This document shows positions 9,350 through 18,819 of a stretch of 64,000 bases of DNA, piece after piece. Numbering within the stretch: position 1 is the first letter of the stretch; every line of letters starts with the position of its first letter. The notes under the pieces were generated by a model. It saw only the letters and a program-made list of their open reading frames with translations, did not search any database and had not been told where the DNA came from. A program made the translations under genes and the position numbers. This DNA comes from Oscillospiraceae bacterium (lineage in GTDB: Bacteria > Bacillota > Clostridia > Oscillospirales > CAG-272): contig SVTO01000008.1 in assembly GCA_015063745.1 (NCBI GenBank), forward strand, positions 1 to 64,000, written 5' to 3'.

Positions 9350-10540
9350 ATGCAAATGAAAAACATGAAGAAAATCCTGTGTGCAGCTCTTGCAGTTGCG
9401 ATGACAGCAACCTGTGCTGTACTGTTTACCGGATGCGGTGCAAAAGCAAGCCCCGATAAGATCTCTATCGGTGGTATCGGTCCCATTACCGGTGATGTTG
9501 CCATTTACGGTACCGCTGTAAAGAACGGCGCACAGATCGCTGTAGATGAAATCAACGCACTCGGCGGCCTCCAGATCGAACTGAACTTCCAGGACGACGT
9601 AAACGACGCCGAAAAGGGTGTAAACGCGTACAACAACCTGATGGACTGGGGTATGCAGATCCTGATGGGTACCGTAACCTCCACTCCCAGCGTATCCGTA
9701 TCCAGTGAAGCAAACGAAGACCGTGTGTTCATGCTCACTCCTTCCGCTTCCTCCACCGACGTAATCGGCGGTTTCCCGGATGCAGCTGGCAACGTGAACA
9801 TTGCCAGAAAAGACAATGTATTCCAGCTGTGCTTCACCGACCCCAACCAGGGTATCGGCGCTGCTCAGTACATCGCTGACCGCAAGCTCGGCGAAAAGAT
9901 CGCAGTAATCTACAACAGTTCCGACGTATACTCCACCGGTATCTATGATATGTTCATGGTAACCGCAGCGGATCTCGGTCTGAACATCGTAAGCGTAACC
10001 AGCTTCACCAACGAAACCGCTACCGACTTCAACGTACAGCTGAACGAAGCAAAGAACGCCGGTGCAGACCTGGTATTCCTCCCCATTTACTACACTCCCG
10101 CAACTCTGATGCTGAAGCAGGCCGATGCTATGGGTTATGAACCCAGCTTCCTCGGCGTGGACGGCATGGACGGTATTCTGACCGTTGAAGGCTTTGATAC
10201 CTCTCTGGCAGAAGGCCTGATGTTCATGACTCCCTTCGCATCCGCAGAACATCCCGATTTCACCAACAAGTACGTTGCCGCACACGGTGTTGAACCCAAC
10301 CAGTTCGCAGCAGACGCATATGACTGCATCTACGCAATCTACGAAGCCTGCAAGATCGCCGGTATCGACGGTTCCACCCCCGCTGCAGAAGCCTGTGAAA
10401 AGCTGATCGCCGTATTCACCGATCCCGAATTCAGTGTGGACGGTCTGACCGGTGCCGGCATGCAGTGGACTGCCGACGGTCTGGTATCCAAGATTCCTCA
10501 GGCAGTTGTCATCAAGGACGGCAAATACATCGGTATGTAA
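9350..10540 (+). CDS. livJ: Branched-chain amino acid-type ABC transporter substrate-binding lipoprotein
   Basis: Signal peptide with lipobox LFTGC; Leu/Ile/Val-binding periplasmic fold sequence; heads a liv-type operon. Confidence 0.88.
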   Translation: MQMKNMKKILCAALAVAMTATCAVLFTGCGAKASPDKISIGGIGPITGDVAIYGTAVKNGAQIAVDEINALGGLQIELNFQDDVNDAEKGVNAYNNLMDWGMQILMGTVTSTPSVSVSSEANEDRVFMLTPSASSTDVIGGFPDAAGNVNIARKDNVFQLCFTDPNQGIGAAQYIADRKLGEKIAVIYNSSDVYSTGIYDMFMVTAADLGLNIVSVTSFTNETATDFNVQLNEAKNAGADLVFLPIYYTPATLMLKQADAMGYEPSFLGVDGMDGILTVEGFDTSLAEGLMFMTPFASAEHPDFTNKYVAAHGVEPNQFAADAYDCIYAIYEACKIAGIDGSTPAAEACEKLIAVFTDPEFSVDGLTGAGMQWTADGLVSKIPQAVVIKDGKYIGM

Positions 10541-10620
10541 TCCATGTAAATAAAAACCGGGGAGGGTTTTATGGACCCTCTCCTGTTTTGCTTACAAGAA
10601 TAATCTACGGGAGGTCAAGC

Positions 10621-11502
10621 GTGACATTTCTCAATTATCTGATCAACGGTATCAGCCTGGGCAGCGTGTACGCAATCATTGCTTTAGGCTATACAATGGT
10701 ATACGGTATTGCCAAAATGCTGAACTTTGCCCACGGTGACGTCATCATGATCGGTGCATACGTATCCTTTATCATTACATCCAAAATGGGACTTCCAGCC
10801 ATCGTATCCGTATTGGCAGCAGTTGTCGTATGTACCGTTCTCGGTATCTTTATCGAAAGACTGGCCTATAAGCCCCTGCGAAACGCTACATCTCTGGCAG
10901 TACTGATCACTGCAATCGGTGTCAGCTACTTCCTGCAGAACAGCGCTCTGCTGATTTGGGGAAGCGATCCCAAGTCCTTCAACTCCATCGTTCATTTTGA
11001 TTCCATCAAGCTTTTCGACGGCCAGCTGGTCATTACCTCCGAAGCCATTGTCACCGTGCTTGCCTGCATCGTGATCATGATCGCCCTGACGATCTTCACC
11101 GGACATACCAAGCTGGGGAAAGCCATGCGTGCCGTATCGGAAGATAAGGGCGCCGCACAGCTGATGGGCATCAACGTGAACTCCACCATTTCCATGACAT
11201 TCGCCATCGGCAGCGCACTGGCAGCCATCGCCGGCGTCCTGCTGTGCTCCGCATACCCGACCCTGCTGCCTACCACCGGCTCCATGCCCGGTATCAAGGC
11301 CTTTACGGCGGCTGTATTCGGCGGTATCGGCTCCATTCCCGGTGCCATGATTGGCGGTATCCTGCTGGGCGTGATCGAAGTATTTGCAAGCGCTTATATT
11401 TCCGATAAACTGTCCAACGCCATCGTGTTCGGTGTGTTGATCATCGTCCTGTTGGTAAAGCCCACCGGTCTTCTGGGCAAGAAGATCAACGAAAAGGTAT
11501 AA
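10621..11502 (+). CDS. livH: Branched-chain amino acid ABC transporter permease LivH
   Basis: GTG start after GGGAGG; LINGISLGSVYAIIALGYTMVYGIAKMLNFAHGD. Confidence 0.92.
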   Translation: MTFLNYLINGISLGSVYAIIALGYTMVYGIAKMLNFAHGDVIMIGAYVSFIITSKMGLPAIVSVLAAVVVCTVLGIFIERLAYKPLRNATSLAVLITAIGVSYFLQNSALLIWGSDPKSFNSIVHFDSIKLFDGQLVITSEAIVTVLACIVIMIALTIFTGHTKLGKAMRAVSEDKGAAQLMGINVNSTISMTFAIGSALAAIAGVLLCSAYPTLLPTTGSMPGIKAFTAAVFGGIGSIPGAMIGGILLGVIEVFASAYISDKLSNAIVFGVLIIVLLVKPTGLLGKKINEKV

Positions 11503-11514
11503 GGAGGCGCGGAT

Positions 11515-12585
11515 ATGAAAAAATGGAAAAATCTGTCGTCCAAGACCAGAAGCGATTTTCTTACCTACACTATGGTCATCGTAGCCTTTATCGTTCTCCG
11601 TGTGCTTTCCGCCTTCGGCATGCTGTCCAACTCCCTGACCGGTCTTCTGGTACCCCTGTGTGCCTATATCATCATGGCGGTATCCCTGAATCTGACCGTC
11701 GGTGTTCTCGGTGAACTGAGCCTCGGTCATGCCGGCTTCATGAGCGTCGGTGCTTTCTCCGGCGTCATTGCCTGTGCCGGTATGGAATCCTTCATTCCGA
11801 ACCCCATTCTCCGTCTGGTTATCGCTGTGGTAATCGGCGGTATTCTGGCGGGCATCACCGGTTTTCTGATCGGTATTCCCGTTCTTCGTCTCCGCGGTGA
11901 CTATCTGGCCATCGTAACCCTGGCATTCGGTGAGATCATCAAGAACATCATCAACTGCCTGTACATCGGTATCGACGGCTCCGGTCTGCACTTCAGCCTC
12001 ATCAGCAGCGCCGATCTGGCTCTGGAAAACGGACGTGTTGTCATCAACGGTCCCGTAGGTGCGGTAGGTGTGCAGAAGCTGTCCACCTTCACCTTCGGCT
12101 TTGTACTGGTCATGCTCACGCTGATCGTGGTACTGAACCTGAAGCGCAGCCGTACCGGACGTGCCATCATGGCTGTGCGCGATAACCGTATTGCCGCAGA
12201 ATCCGTTGGTATCAGCATCACCAAATATAAGATGATCGCCTTTATCACATCCGCCGTAATGGCCGGTGCGGCAGGGGTACTGTTCGCCATGAACTATACT
12301 TCCCTCACCTCCAGTAAGTTCGACTTCAACCAGTCCATTCTGATTCTGGTATTCGTCGTACTGGGCGGGCTGGGTAATATCCGCGGCTCCATCATCGCAA
12401 CCGTAATCCTGTACCTGCTGCCGGAAATCCTCCGTCCCATCCAGGATTACCGTATGCTGATCTACTCCATCGTACTGATTGTTGTAATGCTGACAACCAA
12501 CAGCGAAAAGGCAAAGCTGTTCATCGAAAAGCAGAAAGCCAAGCTGAAAGAAAAGAAAGAGAAAGGCGGTGCTAAGGGTGAGTAA
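11515..12585 (+). CDS. livM: Branched-chain amino acid ABC transporter permease LivM
   Basis: ISLNLTVGVLGELSLGHAGFMSVGAF-like motif; RLRGDYLAIVTLAFGEI. Confidence 0.92.
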   Translation: MKKWKNLSSKTRSDFLTYTMVIVAFIVLRVLSAFGMLSNSLTGLLVPLCAYIIMAVSLNLTVGVLGELSLGHAGFMSVGAFSGVIACAGMESFIPNPILRLVIAVVIGGILAGITGFLIGIPVLRLRGDYLAIVTLAFGEIIKNIINCLYIGIDGSGLHFSLISSADLALENGRVVINGPVGAVGVQKLSTFTFGFVLVMLTLIVVLNLKRSRTGRAIMAVRDNRIAAESVGISITKYKMIAFITSAVMAGAAGVLFAMNYTSLTSSKFDFNQSILILVFVVLGGLGNIRGSIIATVILYLLPEILRPIQDYRMLIYSIVLIVVMLTTNSEKAKLFIEKQKAKLKEKKEKGGAKGE

Positions 12586-13408
12586 GTATGTACCGATTCC
12601 CAGCAACAGAATGCTTCTGGAACGCGACGTGGGAAAAGAACCCGTTCTGGAAACCCACCACCTCGGCATCGACTTCGGCGGTCTGACAGCGGTGGACGAC
12701 TTCGAAATGACCATCGGCCAGACGGAAATCGCCGGTCTGATCGGACCCAACGGCGCAGGGAAGACCACAGTATTCAACCTGCTGACCAAGGTGTACCATC
12801 CCACAAGAGGTACTATCCTCCTGAACGGTAAAGAAACCACCGGTATGGATACCGCAGCCATCAACCGCGCCGGTATCGCCAGAACCTTCCAGAACATCCG
12901 TCTCTTCGGCGCACAAACCGTGGAAGACAACGTAAAAATCGGCCTCCATATGCATATGAAGACCAATATCTGGAGCGACATTTTCCGCCTGCCCTCCTAC
13001 TGGCGTGAAGAAAAGAAAGCCAAGGAATCCGCCAGAGAGCTGCTGTCCATTTTTGATATGCAGGATCTGGCAAAGCATCAGGCAGGCTCCCTTCCTTACG
13101 GTGCCCAGCGTCGTCTGGAAATCGTCCGAGCCCTGGCAACCAAGCCCTGCCTCCTGCTTCTGGATGAACCCGCCGCGGGCATGAACCCCTCGGAAACTGC
13201 TGAACTGATGGACGTAATCCGCAAGATCCGGGACAATTTCCATATTGCGGTTCTGCTGATCGAGCATGATATGAACCTGGTTATGGGTATCTGCGAAGGT
13301 ATCGTGGTACTGAACTACGGTAAGATCATCGCCAAAGGAACCCCGGAAGAAATCCAGTCCAATCCCGTTGTAATCGAAGCATATCTGGGTAAGAAGGAGG
13401 AAGCGTGA
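12569..13408 (+). CDS. livG: ABC transporter ATP-binding protein LivG
   Basis: GLIGPNGAGKTTVFNLLT, YGAQRRLEIVRALATKPCLLLLDEPAAGMNP. GTG start; true start may be 12578. Confidence 0.92.
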   Translation: MLRVSKYVPIPSNRMLLERDVGKEPVLETHHLGIDFGGLTAVDDFEMTIGQTEIAGLIGPNGAGKTTVFNLLTKVYHPTRGTILLNGKETTGMDTAAINRAGIARTFQNIRLFGAQTVEDNVKIGLHMHMKTNIWSDIFRLPSYWREEKKAKESARELLSIFDMQDLAKHQAGSLPYGAQRRLEIVRALATKPCLLLLDEPAAGMNPSETAELMDVIRKIRDNFHIAVLLIEHDMNLVMGICEGIVVLNYGKIIAKGTPEEIQSNPVVIEAYLGKKEEA

Positions 13409-13409
13409 C

Positions 13410-14120
13410 ATGAGCACTTTTCTGCAGGTAGAAAACATCAACGTATATTACGGTGCCATCCACGCGATCCAGGGCGTATCCTTTGACGTAAACGAAGGAG
13501 AAATCGTAACCCTGATCGGCGCAAACGGCGCAGGGAAGAGTACGGTTCTGAAAACCGTCTCCGGTCTTCTCCGTCCCAAAATCGGCAAGATCTCCTTCGC
13601 GGGTGAAGATATTACCCTGACCCCGCCCCATAAGATCGTGGAAAAAGGCCTTGCCCATGTACCGGAAGGAAGAAGAATCTTCCAGCAGATGACGGTGGAG
13701 GAAAACCTGGAAATGGGCGCTTATACCCAGCCCCAGTCCGGTGTTGCAGCCGATCTGGAAATGGTATACGAGCAATTCCCCCGTCTGAAGGAACGCCGCC
13801 GTCAGATCGCAGGAACCCTGTCCGGCGGTGAACAGCAGATGCTTGCCATGGGTCGTGCCCTTATGAGCCATCCCAAGCTGCTGATGCTGGACGAACCCTC
13901 CATGGGTCTTGCCCCGATTCTGGTGGAACAGATCTTCGAGATCATCCGTACCCTGCATAAAAACGGAACGACCATTCTGCTGGTAGAACAGAACGCACAG
14001 ATGGCCCTTTCCGTAGCAGACCGTGCTTACGTTCTGGAAACCGGCGAAATCACCCTGAGCGGTACCGGTGAAGAACTGGCCAAGAGTGATGAAATCCGCA
14101 AAGCTTACTTAGGCGGTTAA
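13410..14120 (+). CDS. livF: ABC transporter ATP-binding protein LivF
   Basis: TLIGANGAGKSTVLKTVSGL, LSGGEQQMLAMGRALMSHPKLLMLDEPSMGLAP. Confidence 0.93.
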   Translation: MSTFLQVENINVYYGAIHAIQGVSFDVNEGEIVTLIGANGAGKSTVLKTVSGLLRPKIGKISFAGEDITLTPPHKIVEKGLAHVPEGRRIFQQMTVEENLEMGAYTQPQSGVAADLEMVYEQFPRLKERRRQIAGTLSGGEQQMLAMGRALMSHPKLLMLDEPSMGLAPILVEQIFEIIRTLHKNGTTILLVEQNAQMALSVADRAYVLETGEITLSGTGEELAKSDEIRKAYLGG

Positions 14121-14132
14121 TCCAATAATTGA

Positions 14133-14165
14133 TACTGCCTGTCTGAAAAACGGGCAGTATTTTGT
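14133..14165 (+). terminator. Intrinsic terminator after liv operon
   Basis: ATACTGCC...GGCAGTAT followed by TTTTG. Confidence 0.65.
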
Positions 14166-14180
14166 CTACCGGAGGAGAAA

Positions 14181-14708
14181 ATGAAAAATGTACTGATTGT
14201 AGTAGATATGCAGAAGGATTTTGTAAACGGCGCATTGGGTACACCGGAAGCACAAGCCATCGTCCCAGCCGTGGAAACATATCTGCAAAACGCCGCCTCG
14301 GACACCGAAATCCTCTTCACCCGTGATACCCACAGTGAAGACTATCCGACCACCCGCGAAGGCCGCCATCTGCCCGTCCCTCATTGTATCAGGGACACCG
14401 ACGGCTGGCAGATCATTCCGGAACTGCTTCCGTATGCCGAAAAAGCGCAGATCATCGACAAACCTACCTTCGGCAGCGTGGCACTGATGGAAAAGCTGAC
14501 AAAGGAAAACGAAGCCTGTCCCATAAACAATATCACCCTGATCGGCCTGTGCACGGACATCTGCGTGATCTCCAACGCCATGCTTCTGAAAGCCGCCATG
14601 CCGGAAACGGATATCACAGTCGTTGAGGCATGCTGTGCGGGCGTAACCCCGGAAAGCCACAGAAATGCGCTGGAATCCATGAAAATGTGCCAGATCGAAG
14701 TAGTGTGA
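14181..14708 (+). CDS. Isochorismatase/nicotinamidase-family cysteine hydrolase
   Basis: VLIVVDMQKDFVNGALG, CIRDTDGWQIIPEL, LIGLCTDICVISNAM. Confidence 0.87.
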   Translation: MKNVLIVVDMQKDFVNGALGTPEAQAIVPAVETYLQNAASDTEILFTRDTHSEDYPTTREGRHLPVPHCIRDTDGWQIIPELLPYAEKAQIIDKPTFGSVALMEKLTKENEACPINNITLIGLCTDICVISNAMLLKAAMPETDITVVEACCAGVTPESHRNALESMKMCQIEVV

Positions 14709-14759
14709 CAGCGGTTTTGATGAAAATGTAACGGAGCAGAATCCGTCCGAGGTATCGAT

Positions 14760-15254
14760 ATGTCCATACGCAATGATTTAGAAAAACTTTCCGGTGATAA
14801 CTGGCAGAATGCATACGTAAAAATCAAACCGCTTTCCACCGAAGGGGATTTGATATATGCGGGGTATGAATGTCAGCTGACCGAAGAACAAAAGGAACTC
14901 GTAAACCCATTCTGGTTTTCCATCGGCAGAGCCTATCTGTTTCCCGAGGACAACTACCCCTGTATTATCTGCAATACACAGGATGAACCAGTCGGCTTTA
15001 TCAATTTCTGCAAATGGCAGGGCGAGGGAGATGCCTGTTCGTGGAGCTATTATATTGATAAAAATGAGCAGGGAAAAGGATACGGAAAAAATGCAGCCCG
15101 ATTGGCAATCCATATTCTGAAATCCATCAATCCCCCGAAACAGATAAAGCTGGCAACGGAGAAATACAATACAAAGGCCCGTTCCCTGTATCTGTCGCTG
15201 GGATTTTCACTCCTGCCCGAAACGGACGGCGACGATCTCGTATTCGGATTGTAA
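14760..15254 (+). CDS. GNAT family N-acetyltransferase
   Basis: SWSYYIDKNEQGKGYGKNAARLAIHIL acetyl-CoA-binding motif; KYNTKARSLYLSLGF. Confidence 0.78.
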   Translation: MSIRNDLEKLSGDNWQNAYVKIKPLSTEGDLIYAGYECQLTEEQKELVNPFWFSIGRAYLFPEDNYPCIICNTQDEPVGFINFCKWQGEGDACSWSYYIDKNEQGKGYGKNAARLAIHILKSINPPKQIKLATEKYNTKARSLYLSLGFSLLPETDGDDLVFGL

Positions 15255-15280
15255 AATCCGGAAAACCGAACAGATAAAAC

Positions 15281-15315
15281 AAAAAACTCCACCGAGAAAA
15301 TCGATGGAGTTTTTT
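15281..15315. terminator. Bidirectional intrinsic terminator
   Basis: AAAAAACTCCACCGAGAAAATCGATGGAGTTTTTT inverted repeat between convergent GNAT gene and tRNA. Confidence 0.75.
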
Positions 15316-15316
15316 A

Positions 15317-15389
15317 AGCTGGTAGCCGGACTCGAACCGGCGACCTGTTGATTACGAATCAACTGCTCTACCAACTGAGCCATACCAGC
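15317..15389 (-). tRNA. tRNA-Thr (CGT)
   Basis: Minus strand GCTGGTATGGCTCAGTTGGTAGAGCAGTTGATTCGTAATCAACAGGTCGCCGGTTCGAGTCCGGCTACCAGCT: 73 nt cloverleaf, anticodon CGT. Confidence 0.92.
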
Positions 15390-15588
15390 ATACTGCTTTC
15401 ACAGCCTATATATTATACAATAAAACCGGGGTATTGTCAAGGCTTTCTTTCAGAAAAAATTGAATGGCAAAGGAGAATCAAAGAAATTTCCCCAATACCC
15501 GCAAAAATACGCTGCAGATGTTGATTTTTTCACATTTACCTATTATAATAATACTGAATACCTATTTAATCAGAAAAGAGGCAATAGT

Positions 15589-16086
15589 ATGGAAACCATC
15601 AAAAGAGTAAGCAAAGAAAATTACTATCTTGACATTGCCCAGACCGTGTCGGAACGCAGTACCTGTCTGCGCAAGAGATACGGCGCGATTATCGTAAAAA
15701 ACGACAGCATCATCTCCACCGGCTATAACGGTGCACCCAGAGGCCGTGCCAACTGCAACGAGCTTGGCTTCTGCCTCCGCGAAAAACTGCAGATTCCCCG
15801 CGGGGAACGGTACGAGCTGTGCCGCAGTGTCCATTCCGAAGCCAACGCCATCATCGCCGCTTCCCGTGAAAATATGCTCGGCTCCACTCTGTATATGTGC
15901 TGCACCGACCCCAGGGACGGCCATGTCATCGGCGGCGTGACCTCCTGTATGATGTGCAAAAGAATGATCATCAATGCCGGTATCAGCACCGTGGTCATCC
16001 GCGAAACCGAATCCGACTACACCGTGATCGATACCCAGGAATGGATCGACAACGACGACAGCCTCTCCGGCAATTTCGGCTATTGA
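15589..16086 (+). CDS. dCMP deaminase family protein (ComEB-like)
   Basis: GAIIVKNDSIISTGYNGAPRGRANCNELGFC, SVHSEANAIIAASR, CCTDPRDGHVIGGVTSCMMCKRMIINAGI. Confidence 0.88.
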   Translation: METIKRVSKENYYLDIAQTVSERSTCLRKRYGAIIVKNDSIISTGYNGAPRGRANCNELGFCLREKLQIPRGERYELCRSVHSEANAIIAASRENMLGSTLYMCCTDPRDGHVIGGVTSCMMCKRMIINAGISTVVIRETESDYTVIDTQEWIDNDDSLSGNFGY

Positions 16087-16124
16087 TCCCAAAAATTTCC
16101 GGAACAGTAAAAAGGACAACCATA

Positions 16125-16742
16125 ATGAAAAAATGCATCTGCGCACTTCTGGCCTCCCTCTTTCTGACCTCCTGCAGCGCCAGCCTTGTAAACCTGAAAT
16201 ATAAGGACGGCCAGCTCATCAACAAACGCCTGGATCTTGCCTATAACGCCGCACCGGTCAACTACGAACCCGTATCCGTCGGAAAAGCGTACGCCTATTA
16301 CGGCGAGATCGACATGACCCTGTACGAAATCCCCGGTACCGACAAAAAACAGTGGCTCAGTCAGGAAAATATGGGCAGCGGTACAACCGTATTCTATAAC
16401 GAAAATATCGAACTGCCCACCCTGTACGAAATGCAGCCGGAGAACATATACGTCTGCACCGGCGAAGGCGTAACCATTTCCGTAGTGACCATCGATGACG
16501 AGGCTCTGATAGGAGAACTGATCACCCTGTTCGAAACCGGCCGCGAAACCGCCTTGCCCAATCTGGATCCCATGGATACCTACGAGTTGAAATTCCACGG
16601 TGAAGAATATCCTCACCTGTACTATAACCTGTCCTATGCGGAATATTCCAGAGGTATCTTCCTCTACGACCGCCATTCCAAACGGTGCGTGGAGATCGGC
16701 GATATTCTGGAAGAATGGGTTTATAACGAATGGGAAGAATGA
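16125..16742 (+). CDS. Putative lipoprotein of unknown function
   Basis: MKKCICALLASLFLTSCSASL signal peptide with lipobox; rest not recognised. Confidence 0.6.
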   Translation: MKKCICALLASLFLTSCSASLVNLKYKDGQLINKRLDLAYNAAPVNYEPVSVGKAYAYYGEIDMTLYEIPGTDKKQWLSQENMGSGTTVFYNENIELPTLYEMQPENIYVCTGEGVTISVVTIDDEALIGELITLFETGRETALPNLDPMDTYELKFHGEEYPHLYYNLSYAEYSRGIFLYDRHSKRCVEIGDILEEWVYNEWEE

Positions 16743-17257
16743 ACGTAATGGATACAATTCTCGCTGTTGAAAATATAACCGCCCCGAACCCCGCGGACAC
16801 CGAGGATACAAGAACCATCCTCCTCTTTGTCTGTACGGGCAATACCTGTCGTTCTCCCATGGCGGCGGCTCTCTGGAACGATCGCTTTGCCGGAAAGGAT
16901 TCCCATGCCATCTCCGCAGGACTGGCGGCCGACGGCTCCGGTATATCCGCCAATGCAGTCTCCGCACTGCTGCAGAAAAGCATCCGTTCCACACCGGAAA
17001 ACGATTACCTGTCCCATATTTCCCATACCGTAACGGAAGAGGATATGGAAAAAGCGGATATCGTGTTCGGCATCACCCAGCGTCACGCCATGCAGCTGCT
17101 GTTTGCATTTCCGCAGTATGCCGCGAAGATCAGCGTACTGCCGAAGGATATATCCGATCCCTACGGCGGAGATCTTGCCGTGTATGAAAAATGCCTGTCG
17201 GATATCGAAGCGGCCATGGAGGAAATGACTGCGGACAGGGAGGAAAAGCATGACTGA
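16730..17257 (+). CDS. Low-molecular-weight protein-tyrosine-phosphatase family protein
   Basis: LLFVCTGNTCRSPMAAALWN (CX5R P-loop), downstream DP motif KDISDPYGGD. Start uncertain (alternative Met at 16748). Confidence 0.88.
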   Translation: MGRMNVMDTILAVENITAPNPADTEDTRTILLFVCTGNTCRSPMAAALWNDRFAGKDSHAISAGLAADGSGISANAVSALLQKSIRSTPENDYLSHISHTVTEEDMEKADIVFGITQRHAMQLLFAFPQYAAKISVLPKDISDPYGGDLAVYEKCLSDIEAAMEEMTADREEKHD

Positions 17258-17729
17258 TACCATCCTCCGCCTGTGTACTGAAGCGGATCTGGATGCCGTA
17301 TATGCCATCGAACAGCGTTCTTTCTCTACCCCCTGGTCGAGAGAAAGCTTTGCCTCGGCACTGCACGCTGTGGGTACGGAAATCTGGCTTCTCACCGATG
17401 AACAGGGTACCATACTCGGCTTTGGCTGCCTTATGACAATTGCCGGAGAAGGGGAAGTGCTGAATATCGCTGTAGATCCTGCGTATCGTCGTAAAGGATA
17501 CGGGGAGATTCTGCTTTCCGCTATGCTGACCTCCGCTGTAAACCGGGGTGCGGAAGAAATTTTTCTGGAAGTCCGCGCATCCAACACACCTGCCAGAACA
17601 TTATACGAAAAATACGGCTTTGCCCCCATCGGCATCCGGAAAAAATATTACACCAATCCTACGGAAGACGCGGTCTGTATGCGCTGCGAACCCCGGAATA
17701 CCGGTATCATTAGGAGTACATCATGTTGA
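17250..17729 (+). CDS. rimI: Ribosomal protein S18-alanine N-acetyltransferase RimI
   Basis: FSTPWSRESF, NIAVDPAYRRKGYGEILLSAML, EIFLEVRASNTPARTLYEKYGF. Confidence 0.9.
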   Translation: MTDTILRLCTEADLDAVYAIEQRSFSTPWSRESFASALHAVGTEIWLLTDEQGTILGFGCLMTIAGEGEVLNIAVDPAYRRKGYGEILLSAMLTSAVNRGAEEIFLEVRASNTPARTLYEKYGFAPIGIRKKYYTNPTEDAVCMRCEPRNTGIIRSTSC

Positions 17730-18796
17730 TTTTTGCTATAGAAAGTTCCTGCGACGAAACAGCGGCGGCCATCCTGTCGGCGGAAGAAACGGAAAACGGC
17801 CATTCTCTGAAACTGCTGTCCAACGTGGTTTCTTCGCAGATCGCCATCCATGCCCTCTACGGCGGCGTGGTGCCCGAAATCGCCAGCCGTGCCCATTCCG
17901 AAGCCATCTCCGGTGTGGCAGCACAGGCATTTGCGGATGCGGGCTGTACCCCTGCCGATATCGACGCGGTAGCCGTAACCTACGCACCGGGCCTGATCGG
18001 ATCCCTGCTGGTAGGTGTGAGCTTTGCCAAGGCCTTTGCCACCGTAAACCATCTGCCCTTAGTTCCGGTAAATCATATCGAAGCCCACGTAGCGGCGGCA
18101 TATCTGACCTGCCCCGAACTGAAACCGCCTTATCTGGCACTGGTTGTCTCCGGCGGCCATACCTCCCTGTACGAAGTGTCCGATTATCAGACCTTTACGG
18201 AAATCGGCGGTACCAGAGACGATGCGGCCGGCGAAGCCTTTGATAAAGTGGGCCGTGTAATGGGTCTGCCCTATCCCGGCGGTGCGGCCATGGACAAACT
18301 GGCGGCGGAAGGATTTCTGACCTACGATCCCAAACAGAAGAACATCCTCCGTTTCCCATCCCCCGCCACTCCGGACGAAACCCTCGATTTCTCCTTCAGC
18401 GGACTGAAAACCGCTGTGATCAATCATATTCACACCACTAAACAGCGTATGAGCACGCCGGGACAGGAAGAAGAAGCGGAACTGTCCCACGAAACCAAAG
18501 CTGAGATCGCCGCGGCATTTACCCATTCCGTCACCGAAGGCATAGCCAAAAAACTGGATATGGCACTGACAAACGGCAAATACAGCACCGTAGTCATGGC
18601 CGGCGGCGTTGCGGCAAACTCCCACCTGCGTGCAAAAGTGCAGTCCGTATGTACAAAGCATAAAGTATCCTTCGCCGTACCGCCCCTGGCCCTCTGCGGA
18701 GACAATGCGGCAATGACTGCGGCCTGCGGTTATCATCTGTACCGATGCGGTGTCCGGGCAGATGCATCCCTGAATGCCTTTGCCAATCTGGAATAA
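17723..18796 (+). CDS. tsaD: tRNA N6-threonylcarbamoyladenosine biosynthesis protein TsaD
   Basis: AIESSCDETAAAIL, VNHIEAHVAAAYL, SGGHTSLYEV, DDAAGEAFDKVGR, GGVAANSHLR. Confidence 0.95.
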   Translation: MLIFAIESSCDETAAAILSAEETENGHSLKLLSNVVSSQIAIHALYGGVVPEIASRAHSEAISGVAAQAFADAGCTPADIDAVAVTYAPGLIGSLLVGVSFAKAFATVNHLPLVPVNHIEAHVAAAYLTCPELKPPYLALVVSGGHTSLYEVSDYQTFTEIGGTRDDAAGEAFDKVGRVMGLPYPGGAAMDKLAAEGFLTYDPKQKNILRFPSPATPDETLDFSFSGLKTAVINHIHTTKQRMSTPGQEEEAELSHETKAEIAAAFTHSVTEGIAKKLDMALTNGKYSTVVMAGGVAANSHLRAKVQSVCTKHKVSFAVPPLALCGDNAAMTAACGYHLYRCGVRADASLNAFANLE

Positions 18797-18819
18797 AAGC
18801 AGAAACGGAAAAATACTGT

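Noticed and set aside
10684-12981. 765-aa ORF antisense to livH-livM-livG
   Set aside because: Mirrors strongly coding, recognisable liv genes on the plus strand. Long antisense frames arise from codon bias; the translation is low-complexity (G/D/Q/H rich) with no recognisable domain.
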